DNA of 64,000 nt from Bryoerythrophyllum caledonicum. Its lineage: Eukaryota; Streptophyta; Bryopsida; Pottiales; Pottiaceae. A model generated the notes under the pieces. It was not told where the DNA came from. It ran no database searches and saw nothing but the letters and a program-made list of their open reading frames with translations. How positions within the stretch are numbered: the stretch's first letter is position 1; each line of letters starts with the position of its first letter. Both the position numbers and the translations under genes were made by a program. The DNA is taken from the NCBI GenBank assembly GCA_963971425.1, contig OZ020515.1:17934291-17998290 (forward strand). Direction: 5' to 3'. Shown here piece after piece: positions 26,816-37,840 of the stretch.

Positions 26816-27026
26816 CACTACAAGAAAACAGGGTGGTTAGCAACGTTTTGAAAAAATTCTTAAGAACGTCTAGGAAGGTGTTTTTTTTTTAAAAACAACG
26901 TTCTAGCTGTTGCTTCTTGACAAAGCAACATCTAAAACATTGTTTTTAAAAAAAAACACCTCCCCAAACGTTATTAAGAATTTTTTCAAAACGTTGCTAA
27001 CCACCCTGTTTTCTTTTCTAGTAGTG
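26816..27026. mobile_element. CACTA-type MITE, 211 bp, TSD AGT
   Basis: Opens CACTACAAGAAAACAGGG and closes with CCCTGTTTTCTTTTCTAGTAGTG, its near complement. Inverted similarity extends about 55 nt into each side (GTTAGCAACGTTTTG and its complement). AGT is duplicated at 26813-26815 and 27027-27029. CACTACAAGAAAA is a well-known start for plant CACTA MITEs. Its transcript would fold into a long hairpin. Confidence 0.9.
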
Positions 27027-27355
27027 AGTGTTTTTGGTCCAAAATAATTAAGAATTTTAAAAGGCAAACTATCACAAAAATCACATCCTCCTTGCACCTA
27101 AACATCACTTGCCCCTTTTTCTTTGCATGTAAAGAAAATCACATGTAAATTACATGTGGCAATACAAGAAATCTTGTTGCTCATTTAAGAAGGCGTTGCT
27201 CTTCACTCATGTAGAATGTAGAAACGAGTGCGTTTTTCTTGTTTATTGTGACTGGACTCAATTGACTCACCCACTTCTAAACTGCTTGAAAGAATAAGTG
27301 AAAAATCACATGGTTGTTAACTTGTTAATAGTGATCACTTTTGTAGACAGAGAGA

Positions 27356-28336
27356 TCACTTTTGTACAATACCTTGCAAATGAGTTACGTTTATTGTATC
27401 CTCAGAGATGCCTTCCCATGCCCGTTCAATGGATTCAATCATTTCTTCTTGGTTTTTTGGTATCGGCCCATTTCGTACACAGTCCTTTACAATCATCCAT
27501 AGGTTTTCTATAGGGTTCAAGTCCGGCGAGTTTGCCGGCCACTTCAGCTTCTTAATGTGATGCGCCACTCTTCAACTTTCAGCGTATTTACTACGATGCA
27601 CTGGGGCGCCGTCTTCCATGAAGATAAGATTCTCACGCTCATCATGTATGAAATAAAAGCCACTTAAGCGACCTTCATATACAATATTCACAAAATCTTC
27701 ACTTGTGCGTTTGTGAAGTGGCATAACAATAATAGGGCACTTATCAAAGCCACTAAAGGCACCCCAAATCATGACGGAAGTGCGGCCCGACTTGAATGTG
27801 GGGGCTATGCAATCCATTGAGTAGCGTTCATACGCTCGACGCCAAACCTTGACTTGTTGGGACCTCTTTCCAATTTAAAAAGAAGACTCGTCAGTCCACA
27901 CAATGTTGCGCCAATCTGATAGAGTCCATCTCTTGTGTGCCTTTGCAAATGCTAGCCTATCTGCTTTGTGTTTCTCGCTCAAATATGGCTTCCTCACTGC
28001 AATTCGATTGCCAAAACCCAATTTGTTGATATACGTTGACAATGTGCGCTTGCAGACCTTGACCCTCATCTGCTCAATGATATCTCCACGAGATAGGTGA
28101 CGATTTTAGGTGAGAATGCGCGCAAGGTCCCTCTTATTACAAATTGAAAGCTTTTGAGCCCTTCCATAGGGCTTACGCGCTACCACTGTACCACACTCAC
28201 AGTAGTTCTTCCAAATAGTGAAGACAATTGACTGACTCATTTCCAGTTCCTTCGCAATACTATAAGCTGACATTCCAGCACTCCGCATTCCCACGATGAC
28301 CCCTCTTTCTTCCTCACTCAAAGTCCTTGTCTTCAT
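27356..28336 (-). pseudogene. Tc1/mariner transposase, lineage B, decayed
   Basis: Starts MKTRTLSEEERGVIVGMRSA with a helix-turn-helix (AYSIAKELEMSQSIV). DD34E catalytic motifs are intact: IVWTDESSF, FMEDGAPVHRS and SPDLNPIENLW. In-frame stops: TAA near 28104, TAA near 27873 (Phe-stop-Ile-Gly-Lys where family members have Phe-Glu-Ile-Gly), and a disrupted stretch around 27570. Transposase of this family cuts and pastes at TA sites. It is clearly distinct from the lineage at 33249. Terminal repeats were not found. Confidence 0.85.
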
Positions 28337-28481
28337 CTCTCTCAAATGGAACCAATACACAACAAGCATGCAAAGACAACAACAACATGCACAACTTTGC
28401 ACAAACCATATACCCAACAATTTTGACCTCCACCAACACTCAGTTTTGCTACAAACACTCTAGCACTCAAATCCACTATAA

Positions 28482-28716
28482 TACCATATTCATTATATTG
28501 GGAGATTAAGAGCCTCCCAAAATATTATATGAAGCTTAAGTCGACCTAAACATGCAAATATTTAGTGAATTTACAAAATGAAATTTGTCCTGTATGTACA
28601 ATATGGGTACATATTCAGCTCGAGTCGAGCTGAATGTGCACAAACAATTTCTATTGGGAAAATCACTCATACCTTTCAAAGTCTTGGAAATCTCCCAATA
28701 TAATGAATATGGTGTT
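28482..28716. repeat. Inverted repeat pair, 28-bp arms, 179-bp loop
   Basis: ATACCATATTCATTATATTG at 28482 onward is repeated in reverse complement ending at 28716, with one mismatch over 28 bp. The loop contains a perfect 23-bp palindrome (28612-28634, ATTCAGCTCGA-G-TCGAGCTGAAT). Probably a small foldback element next to the lineage B Tc1 gene. Confidence 0.65.
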
Positions 28717-29150
28717 CTATGATTCTTAGAACCCAAGGATCCATTTTGTAGTTGCAAGTCAGAAAAAATCTTTGTTGTGATGGCGTGTTCGCAGTTAACA
28801 TTGTTGCAAGCATTCCAGTTATAGTGACAGCAAGTTCAAGTTGTCCTTTAAAAATCCCGAATTTGTAGATGTTGACATTTTGGTATGTCCTAAATTTAGC
28901 AGCTGGTGAGTCACAACTATGATTTTCATGTATCCTCTAAGTTACGTAGCCAGGTGTTTGAAATTCTTGCCAAGATCTCATTCCGAAGTGACACCACTAT
29001 AGAAGACGTGTTCAGACATTTCAAGAAATAAACGTAACTCATTTGCAAGGTACTGTACATTCATCCCTTCCATAAGTTATATCTATGATAAGTTATAATG
29101 CCGCTTACTTACAACCTCAGCTAATTTATAACCACTATTGACAACCTCAC

Positions 29151-30971
29151 TACACCAAACACTAAATATAGTGTGGATCATAGTAGTTCGAGTTCCTACA
29201 CTAATTGGAAATTTACATCCAATTGGCAACCGACACACACTTGCTTGACAACAAATAGCCAATCAAATTTTGACAAACATGTGCTTAATGAAAATATTCT
29301 TTAGCCTCCGTGTCAACCTCCAGCCTCCATGTCATCGTCACTCCAGGAAAAGTGACAACAACCGGCATGACGTGAACTCCTTCGACCACACGGTGCAGAG
29401 GTTACAATCCGGGAATTTATGATTCTTAGGGCCAAACCACACGAGAGGAAAGGCAGTGAGTTGGATGACTCACATTGGTTCAAATTAGCAAGTGGTTGTC
29501 ACATGAGAGGAAGTAGGGGGAGTGGCAAGAATGACATGGAGCAACTTTGTAGCTTTGGAATTTGCATTGGATGTTGCTTTGGAATCTACATGGCAATGAC
29601 TTGGCACAATAATTGCCGTTGAAAACTACTAGGCACTAGTGCCTGGAAGTCCACAATGTAAGGAGGAAAAGAATATTTTTTGTGCCACTAGTGCCATGTT
29701 GGAGGAAGTTGTGAAACTTCCTCCCCCTCCCGTGTGGTAAGGCCCTTACTTATCTCCAAGATCCATGTGCACATGCCAGGGAAGAATACCGCGCCTAGTA
29801 TGATTACTGTTGTGAGCCCCGAGGACTAGGTTGTCACCGAGGTCGTGCATCTACACGCCAACGTTCAACGCGCACAGGTACAAGCTGTGCCTGTCTTCCC
29901 ACAAGGGGCTCAAGCTTGTCAAGAATAGCTGGAAGGGCACCATCTAGTTTGAGCACTACCGTAGTGCTCAATCTACAGAGTGCAGCACTAGAATTTGCTG
30001 CGGATTTTAGCATCAAGAGTGAAGGATGGCGCGTTTCTGTGCGTGCTTCAGGAGATGTTGCAAGCCTGCGTGAGTAAGCGGCTGAGTGCCGTGCTGTGCG
30101 ACATGTACTTTCATTAGCTGGACATGGTGGTGACGCGCATGCAGGTGGAACTGAACGCCAGGCCTCCGAAGAGGAAGGAGGTGCACCACTAAAGTAGCAT
30201 GATGGGTGTGCCTTTGAATGATGCAGGTGGATGGAGGTGCAATCAGACTGAAGTTACTAAACCCACTACTAACTTTTAATCTCTACAAATTCTCACCACC
30301 TCTATCCACCTGCGCCATATTTATCTATAACAAGTGTACAAGTATCATGTGTTGCAAACACATACTGAAATGGTGGTATGAGACTACCAGTGACTACATC
30401 AAAAAGTGGCAGCGAGTATACCAAAAGGTGGCAAACTATGCCAGACTCCGCAATTGTCACTGTTTGGTATAATGGTCGGTCACTTCATATCATCTTTCCA
30501 TTGTTTCGAGATAAGCCGTCGTTGCAATAGTGCTGGCATTCAATGTTCCTTTGGAAAGTGGGTGATCCAGAGAATTCCTTCAGTGTGGCAGGTTACAACT
30601 TACAACACGCAGCCACTGTTGATCCCATGACTCTGGGCATGTTGACAAGGCATCCATAATGTCCTATGTCCTATGTCCAAAATGCAATAGGTAGGGAGCA
30701 AACTAGAAATGGGAGAGAGAAAAAAGACAAGGAGCCAGTGCTATATTTCTTTAGATTTACGCTTACTACTCTGTTCCGTGAATATAGTGTAGACTAGACT
30801 ATTTGAAATTTCCTACACTAATTAAAATTTTACATGCAATTGTTGACTGACACACACTTGCTTGAGAACAAATACCCAATCAGAACTTGGCATGCACATG
30901 CTTTGATGGAAATTAGTGTGAGTGATCTACATCAATAATCCCTCTACACTACATTCACCGTTTAGTGTAGT
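29151..30971. mobile_element. CACTA-like MITE ends bracketing about 1.5 kb
   Basis: Left end CACTACACCAAACACTAAAT and right end GTTTAGTGTAGTG are inverted over about 26 bp. A further block of about 140 bp (29165-29310 and 30780-30915) recurs in direct, not inverted, orientation. It contains CTACACTAATT and CACACACTTGCTTGA. So this may be two MITE copies in tandem with unique DNA between them. No matching target duplication is visible. Confidence 0.45.
29700..30195 (+). pseudogene. GC-richer coding-like patch, product not recognised
   Basis: Between the two MITE blocks, base composition rises and codons become G/C-ending. One frame reads HRYKLCLSSHKGLKLVKNSW, another VTRMQVELNARPPKRKEVHH. Stops (for example after WKGTI, and after CDMYFH) and frame changes break it. 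It may be a captured or retroposed host gene fragment. I cannot name it. Confidence 0.3.
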
Positions 30972-31503
30972 GCAATTTGACCCTGGTTTAGTTTACTGTG
31001 TAGCCAAAACTTGGCTAGATTCCCATGTTTCATCCTTATCAATGACTTTTCATTCCAAATGTACCAATTACTTCCATACTTTCCATCCGTATATGCCCCT
31101 TTTTGATTGAAAATGTCTTTTGGGCCAAATTAGAGGTTGTTCAACTGTAGCTACAGATTTCATCAATTAGGTATTTCATCCCTTTTTTTTTTTATGAAAG
31201 TTGACAATGGGCCAATGTTGGATGCAAAACATAACCAAAGTTGGGATTTCAAGAAACAAGAAAGTCATTTGGCTCCATATGTTTAAAAAAAGATTGTGAC
31301 CATCACAATAGAGAAGGTTCATCTAGCAATGTTTGGTTGTTGTAAAACCACCATGCAACATTACACAATATATGTACAAAAGCCCTTCATTTCAAGGTCA
31401 GTATGTAACTCCAGGTTGTATGGCTTATCTATGAAGGTTATAAATCATAATTCATATACGTCTAAGTAACTTATATTTCCTATCCTAAAATGAAGTGTCA
31501 TTG
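30972..31503. other. Spacer, no gene seen
   Basis: AT-rich DNA up to the left TA of the Tc1 element at 31506; nothing recognisable. Confidence 0.55.
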
Positions 31504-31505
31504 TA

Positions 31506-32455
31506 CAGTAGGGTGACATTCAAATTGGCGTTTGGGCAATTCCAGGGATGGTGTCCCACACAGCTGCCAACTTTGACGCCCTCCACAGGGCTGAAAAATT
31601 GTTCTTTTACCCTGAAATTTTGGGAACAACATCACCTCTATGTTAAAAACATGCATACCAAATTTCAAGTCCAGGGGACTTATAAGACAAAAGATATTAA
31701 AAATTAACCACCATGGGGTAGCTGTGAGAAAAGTTTCTCAACCGCCAACTTTGACACCATCCCAAGGATTGAGGAAATTTTTTTTGCCCATGGAATTTTT
31801 GGAGTGAGAACACCTTTATGTTGATTACATGTGTGGAAATTTTCAAGTCCAAAAAATGCACAAAAAAAATCACATCCCAAATCTACCAACATGTGTAATT
31901 GTGAGAAAAAAAGGGAAAAACCATTTTACTACTTCCAACTTTGACACCCTCCCTAGGATTGAGGGTTTGTTATTTCAACATGAAATTTTTGACACATGGT
32001 AACCTTTATGTTGATAACATGTGGGAAAATTTTCAAGGCCAAAAAATGTATTCAAAAGAAGATATTCAAAATCTACTAACATGGGGGTTAGTTGTGAGAA
32101 AAGTTTCACAGCTGCCCACTTTGACACCCTCCCAAAAATTCAAAAAATTTTATTTGTCCATGAAATTTTGGGTATGAAGTCACCTTCACGTCAAATACAA
32201 GTGTGGAAAATTTCAAAATCCAAAAGATTTACACAAAAAAACATATACCAAGTCTACCAACATGTATTGTTGTGACAAACAAAGGGGAAAGTTTACCACT
32301 ACTTCCAACTTCAACACCCTTCCTAGGATTGAGTTTTTGTTGATACATAATGAAATTTTGGCCACAAGATCATCTCCATATTGGTAACATATGAGATAGA
32401 TTTCAAAGCCAAAAGATGTATATACAAAAAAAAATTATTCCATATCTACCAATGT
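31506..32455 (+). repeat. Left inverted arm of Tc1 copy 1, built of tandem about 180-bp units
   Basis: Units begin near 31559, 31742, 31936, 32113 and 32304. Each starts CCAACTTTGACACCCTCCC (or close) and runs through ATGAAATTTT, ACCTTTATGTTGA, ACATGTG, and TCTACCAACATG. Alternate units are more alike. The copy at 34250-35199 is its mirror. Confidence 0.9.
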
Positions 32456-32814
32456 TTGTAACAATGAGAAACTATATTGAAGGGGCATATTGAGAATGTC
32501 AAATTATCTTTGACACCTCGTACTCTTCATTGATTTTATTCATGTGACTAAGCTACCAAACATAAATGCATCTTGAAAAGATCAATGAAATCTACATGTA
32601 GAATTGCAGAGTTGTTTTGTGTAGAAGAATCCACTTGTCATAAGGTTTGGTGTGCATTATGCACGTATGACGAGTTTTCTCCTCCAAATATCTGTTGAGC
32701 ACTATGTAAAGGAAATGTTGTGTGTATTTTGTCATGTGATTTGTAATAGAGTGAATGTTGAGATGGTATTGAGTGGACATATTAGATATGGGCTGAGTGT
32801 TGTTGACTGATTGA

Positions 32815-32925
32815 GTAGACAAATCACATATGGGCTGATCCATTGAGTGGACATATCACATATGGGTTGATCCATTGAGTGGGCATATCACATATGGGCT
32901 GATTTATTGAGTGGATATATATTTA
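32815..32925 (+). repeat. Short tandem repeats, 32-bp unit, in Tc1 leader
   Basis: About three copies of a CTGATCCATTGAGTGGACAT-containing unit with a period of 32 bp. The second Tc1 copy has analogous but different short tandem repeats near 46838-46900. Confidence 0.7.
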
Positions 32926-33248
32926 TTTTTTTTGTTGAGTGTTGTTGACTAGTTTACTGAGTGTTGAGGAATCACATGTGGCATGAGTATGTCCAAGAGT
33001 ATTTTTTGGTTCACTCAATTGATGCACATGCCATGGTTATCATCTAATGCACATACTACGGTTATCACCTAATGCACATGCCAATGTGAGTGTTATGTTG
33101 TTGATTGATTTATTTAGTGCACATGCCATAAGCTGAGTCCTTTGTGTTTACTGAATTATATAATCCAATTGCCATAGGTTGAGTGTTATATTGATTACTT
33201 ATTGAAGAGCATTTAGCATTGTATCAACATCATAAAAAATAGTCTATA

Positions 33249-34259
33249 ATGGCAATTTCAGATGAAATCCGTGCTCGCATTATACTAGGTTTGAGTGAGG
33301 GAGGAAATACAGGAGTTCAAATTGCAGCCACTACTGGAGTTTCTGTTAGAACAGTTCAGAGGTTAGTAAAAACGTTTAAAGAAGATGGAACTTATAAGCG
33401 CAAACCTTGCGGTGGAAGTCACGCTAAAAAACTTAGTGAGAGAGATGTGAATAATATTGTGCGTTATGCAAAAACTCATCGTCGTTCCTCGGTCTCAGAG
33501 ATTACTAATATGTGCCGTACTCAAGTGTGTAGACGTACTATTCAAAGGGTATTACATAAAAGTGGTATTTTTAGTCGAATTGCAGTCAAAAAACCTTTCT
33601 TGACATCCCATCACATGTCTCAACGGTTAGCTTTTGCTCAGAAGTACCATGGATGGAGTCCAAAAGAGTGGGAGCGTATTGTTTGGACAGATGAATCTAC
33701 TTTTGAGATTGGAAAAAGTTCTCGGCAAATTCATGTTTGGAGAAGTGCATATGAGCATTATTCATCAAGTTGTATAGTTCCTACTTTTAAAAGTGGACGG
33801 ACACCTTTGATGATTTGGGGTGCATTTGCTGGAGGACAAAAGTCACAACTTGTCTTTATGCCAAAAACTCAACGTTCTGCTAAAGATTTTGTTGAAGTGG
33901 TCTACGATGGCGAATTGATTCATTTCTTGAGTAGACTTCCAGAAGGAGTGCTAATGGAAGATGGTGCACCTGTTCATCGTAGCAAAACATGTGAAGAATG
34001 GAGACAAACCCACCAACTCGAAAAGCTCAATTGGCCTGCAAACTCTCCCGATCTCAATCCAATCAAGAATGTCTGGAGGATGCTAAAAGATGTTGTGCAA
34101 CATGGCAAGGAATGCCCTAGAAACTTAGAAGTGATGAAGGTAGTTCTTGAAAAAGAGTGGAATTTGGTTAGTGGTACAAAGCTCCTTCAACTATGTCATT
34201 CTATGCCCTCAAGGTTACAAGCGGTGATTGATGCTAATGGAGGACATACACGTTGGTAG
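33249..34259 (+). CDS. Tc1/mariner transposase, full-length frame, third catalytic residue Lys
   Basis: 336 residues, a normal length for Tc1 transposases. The N terminus has two helix-turn-helix segments (GVQIAATTGVSVRTVQRLVK and VCRRTIQRVLHKSGIF). The catalytic part has IVWTDESTF and LMEDGAPVHRS, then SPDLNPIKNVW. The spacing from the second Asp to this Lys is exactly 34 residues, so Lys (AAG at about 34067) sits where DD34E enzymes have Glu. The stop codon and last codons lie within the right arm. The frame is otherwise unbroken. ATG 33249 is the first in frame and matches the degenerate copy at 47204. As it stands the enzyme should be inactive for cleavage but could still bind DNA. Confidence 0.93.
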   Translation: MAISDEIRARIILGLSEGGNTGVQIAATTGVSVRTVQRLVKTFKEDGTYKRKPCGGSHAKKLSERDVNNIVRYAKTHRRSSVSEITNMCRTQVCRRTIQRVLHKSGIFSRIAVKKPFLTSHHMSQRLAFAQKYHGWSPKEWERIVWTDESTFEIGKSSRQIHVWRSAYEHYSSSCIVPTFKSGRTPLMIWGAFAGGQKSQLVFMPKTQRSAKDFVEVVYDGELIHFLSRLPEGVLMEDGAPVHRSKTCEEWRQTHQLEKLNWPANSPDLNPIKNVWRMLKDVVQHGKECPRNLEVMKVVLEKEWNLVSGTKLLQLCHSMPSRLQAVIDANGGHTRW

Positions 34260-35199
34260 ATATGGAATAATTTTTTTTTGTATATACATCTTTTGGTTTT
34301 GAAATCTATCTCATATGTTACCAATATAGAGATGATCTTGTGGCCAAAATTTCATTATGTATCAACAAAAACTCAATCCTAGGAAGGGTGTTGAAGTTGG
34401 AAGTAGTGGTAAACTTTCCCCTTTGTTTGTCACAACAATACATGTTGGTAGACTTGGTATATGTTTTTTTGTGTAAATCTTTTGGATTTTGAAATTTTCC
34501 ACACTTGTATTTGACGTGAAGGTGACTTCATACCCAAAATTTCATGGACAAATAAAAATTTTTGAATTTTTGGGAGGGTGTCAAAGTGGGCAGCTGTGAA
34601 ACTTTTCTCACAACTAACCCCCATGTTAGTAGATTTTGAATATCTTCTTTTGAATACATTTTTTGGCCTTGAAAATTTTCCCACATGTTATCAACATAAA
34701 GGTTACCATGTGTCAAAAATTTCATGTTGAAATAACAAACCCTCAATCCTAGGGAGGGTGTCAAAGTTGGAAGTAGTAAAATGGTTTTTCCCTTTTTTTC
34801 TCACAATTACACATGTTGGTAGATTTGGGATGTGATTTTTTTTGTGCATTTTTTGGACTTGAAAATTTCCACACATGTAATCAACATAAAGGTGTTCTCA
34901 CTCCAAAAATTCCATGGGCAAAAAAAATTTCCTCAATCCTTGGGATGGTGTCAAAGTTGGCGGTTGAGAAACTTTTCTCACAGCTACCCCATGGTGGTTA
35001 ATTTTTAATATCTTTTGTCTTATAAGTCCCCTGGACTTGAAATTTGGTATGCATGTTTTTAACATAGAGGTGATGTTGTTCCCAAAATTTCAGGGTAAAA
35101 GAACAATTTTTCAGCCCTGTGGAGGGCGTCAAAGTTGGCAGCTGTGTGGGACACCATCCCTGGAATTGCCCAAACGCCAATTTGAATGTCACCCTACTG
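34250..35199 (-). repeat. Right inverted arm of Tc1 copy 1
   Basis: Reverse complement of 31506-32455 with very few differences. It begins inside the last transposase codons (CAT ACA CGT TGG TAG) and ends at the TA target duplication. Near-identity of the arms implies a young insertion or gene conversion. Confidence 0.92.
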
Positions 35200-35201
35200 T
35201 A

Positions 35202-35993
35202 CATAATATAGTCTAATGTCACATGGTAGACTGGTGGTTTCACAACAAACATCAATGATGTATGTTATGCTTGTCGGCTCAACAATGATCCACAATAGAA
35301 TCAAACTGCGGAGAATAACCTAATTATGCCCTAAACTTGTCACCATGTTACAGGAGAAGGTTAACCCATCCTCCGAATGTTGTGGAAGGGATGTGGGCTG
35401 AATAGACCAACAATTGTCATGAGAACATTCTAGATTGCTTTCATAGGGACCAGAACCCCTGTACACTTGTACAATGTGCTCACTTCAGATGTTTCTAGGG
35501 ACTTGAAAAAGGAATGTGTCAGAGCCCTAATACTCTGCCACATAAATTTACTCCACTCATACCATATGGTTTGTTTGTAAGCTTGGATGATTGAGGTGCA
35601 TCCAATCCATCCCATGTACCACAAACTTGTAAAATAATGTCATCCGAAGAATCAATTAAGTACAAGATGTGTTGTTGTAAGGAAATGGGTTTAATATCAT
35701 TTGATTGAACTGAACTTTATTGCAAAATACATAGACGGATTACAGGATTGAGGTGAACTGTGCGAGATTCCAAAGCTATCTTTGGATATGAATCAAGTGT
35801 CATGGCAAATATGGCATAACTTACATTGTGGTTCCAAACCTTTACAATGTCAGAGCATTGAAGGGTACAAGATACCCAGAGCTATACTGTACTTTGTGTC
35901 TGTATACAGTACTTAGGGGAACTTTTGGGGCACATGTACACTACCTCACAAAATTGTTCCAATCATTGGAACTTCTAGATTCAAAAGTACGTG
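35202..35993. other. Spacer, no gene seen
   Basis: AT-rich sequence between the Tc1 element and a small MITE, with no supported coding or repeat structure. Confidence 0.55.
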
Positions 35994-35995
35994 TA

Positions 35996-36171
35996 GTTTT
36001 CAACTTTCATTTCTCCTTCAAATGTATGTCCAAACTTTCATTTCTCCTTCAAATGTATGTCCAAACTTTCAAATAGTAGTTTGAGGCAAATATTACATCC
36101 AATCTAATACATATTTCTAAAAAAATCCAACTAAATCAAGTATCATTGAAGGAGAAATGAAAGTTAAAAAC
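35996..36171. mobile_element. Small Tc1-type MITE, 176 bp, flanked by TA
   Basis: Ends GTTTTCAACTTTCATTTCTCC and its complement (27 of 28 positions including the TA), with TA at 35994-35995 and 36172-36173. The left end is partly duplicated in tandem (ACTTTCATTTCTCCTTCAA at 36001 and again about 30 nt later). It abuts the lineage C transposase pseudogene. Confidence 0.65.
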
Positions 36172-36217
36172 TAGTATATACATTGGTATAGTTTTGTGAG
36201 TGCTCTAAGTAATATAG

Positions 36218-37227
36218 CTAATATTTTGTCCATTTCCCTTTTGAAGCTATTACAAATTCAATCCTTTTGGGCATACTTTCTATAAGTCTCTTACAATCAT
36301 GTGCAATAATAGAAGAAAAGACTTGTACCTTACGTTCCTATAATTCTATCATTCCTTTTGGAGGTGAATCATCTTAATTCAATTTCCTTTTGACGATGGT
36401 CCATAGATGTTCTATTGGGTTTAAATGAGGGGATTGAGCAAGCCACAGTAGAAACTAAAACATTGCATTAAAAAGCATTCTTGCATCATTTTTGTGGTGT
36501 GAAGGAAAGCATTATCTTGGTGAAAAATGACTTGTGTAGCATCTAATCCATATTTGGTAATTGACATTCCATCTATTGTCTGCTCTAAAATTTGACAGTA
36601 TTCATGCTGATTGAGGCGGCCTCCACTAGTCCTGGCCCATAAATGGTCATACTACCCCAAATCATGATTCCACCACCACCATGCTTTACTGACTCTCTAA
36701 CAGTGCGCATTGACAACTCATGTGGGTCATAACTCCCACACCGAGAGATTCCATTAGAGCAAAATCGATTGATTTTAGACTCATCAGAGAAAATGACACG
36801 ACTCCAATCATCTAACGTCCAATCTAGGTGGGCTCTTGCAAAGTCTAAACGTGCTTTGACATTCTTGACCAACAAACGTGGTTTTTTCTGCTTCACTTGT
36901 GATTCTAAACCACCGCTACGTAAAGCACATCTTACCGTTTCAACACACATTTGCATCCCAAATGAATCTTGCACATTTTTTGTAGTCTCTACCGCAGTGC
37001 TAAGCTTCCCTCTAGTCATATCCAATACACAAGACCGTTCCATTGCAGGAGTCATCTTTCTTGGTCTACCTCCATGTGATGATTCTACATTGGAAACATT
37101 CTTTTGTCAAAGCCTTTGCACATTCCAACACCCACATGCAAACTCCTTGACACTTCTCTTATAGAGTCCCCTCTTTGCAACATAGAAATAACATCTCATT
37201 TTTTTTAGAAGATACTGCAGACACCAT
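36218..37227 (-). pseudogene. Tc1/mariner-type transposase, lineage C, decayed
   Basis: Starts MVSAVSSKK at 37227. A helix-turn-helix zone is followed by HGGRPRKMTPAMER, RLDFARAHLDWTLDDWSRVI and FSDESKINRF (first Asp). HGGGGIMIWGSMT comes next, then in shifted frames FHQDNAFLHT (second Asp) and HLNPIEHLWTIVKR (Glu). The C terminus is SMPKRIEFVIASKGKWTKY, ending at 36218. At least one frameshift in the N-terminal half, one near 36590 and several stops break it. The GGG-IMIWG and QDNA words separate it from lineages A and B. Confidence 0.85.
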
Positions 37228-37840
37228 CTTTTCTACTTGGAAGCAAGGATTGCAAAGTACAAAACATTGTAGGAAATGGTCTATACACACACTGGTATAA
37301 AGTTCTACAACAAAGAAAAGTTAAAAAAAAGTCTTGAGCATATTAGATTATTAATATAAATTAAAGATCCTATGGTGCACATTGAAAATAAAAGTGTTTT
37401 TCCGTCTCCACTCTTTGCATAGGAAATTTCCTTTTCTTTGTGGTCTCAGCTACTATAAAGTAGGCTATAAAGTAGAGGATGCCAAAGGAATTCACCTCTT
37501 CTACTATTGTTCCTCAGATTTAATTTAATTTAATACATTAGAGTTATTTGTGAAGTGAGGCAAAGATACCATGGGCTTTGACCTCATTTCTCATTTTAAT
37601 TTACAAAGACTAGCCTAAATAGCTCTTGAAGTATATAATTATCTTAATGAGAAAAAACAACTAAGACTCGTCATATAACATCACCCCCCCTTCAATTTGA
37701 AAAGGTGGCTAAAACTACTTCTAACTTGAAATTATAGACCACCAAAGTTCTTCCGTATCTACTAAAAACTTTAGTGAAGAAACCACCAAACTTTTCACAT
37801 CTAAAAGCTATAAAATGAAAATATTTTAATTGAAACTATG
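37228..37840. other. Spacer, no gene seen
   Basis: AT-rich DNA between the lineage C pseudogene and element R2. A weak P-family resemblance exists near 37540-37620. Confidence 0.5.

Larger units (their letters stand above)
31506..35199 (+). mobile_element. Tc1/mariner element with 950-bp inverted arms (lineage A, copy 1)
   Basis: Begins CAGTAGGGTGACATTCAAAT and ends with the exact complement, flanked by TA at 31504-31505 and 35200-35201. The arms (31506-32455 and 34250-35199) are nearly identical inverted copies and consist of about five tandem units of roughly 180 bp. Between them are about 790 nt of leader with short tandem repeats, and an intact-length transposase frame. Total length is 3,694 bp, long for this superfamily because of the arms. 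Confidence 0.95.

Noticed and set aside
31704-35255. Small frames repeated in mirror image (for example 62 codons at 31704 and 34813)
   Set aside because: They come from the inverted arms of the Tc1 element; the arms are non-coding units.
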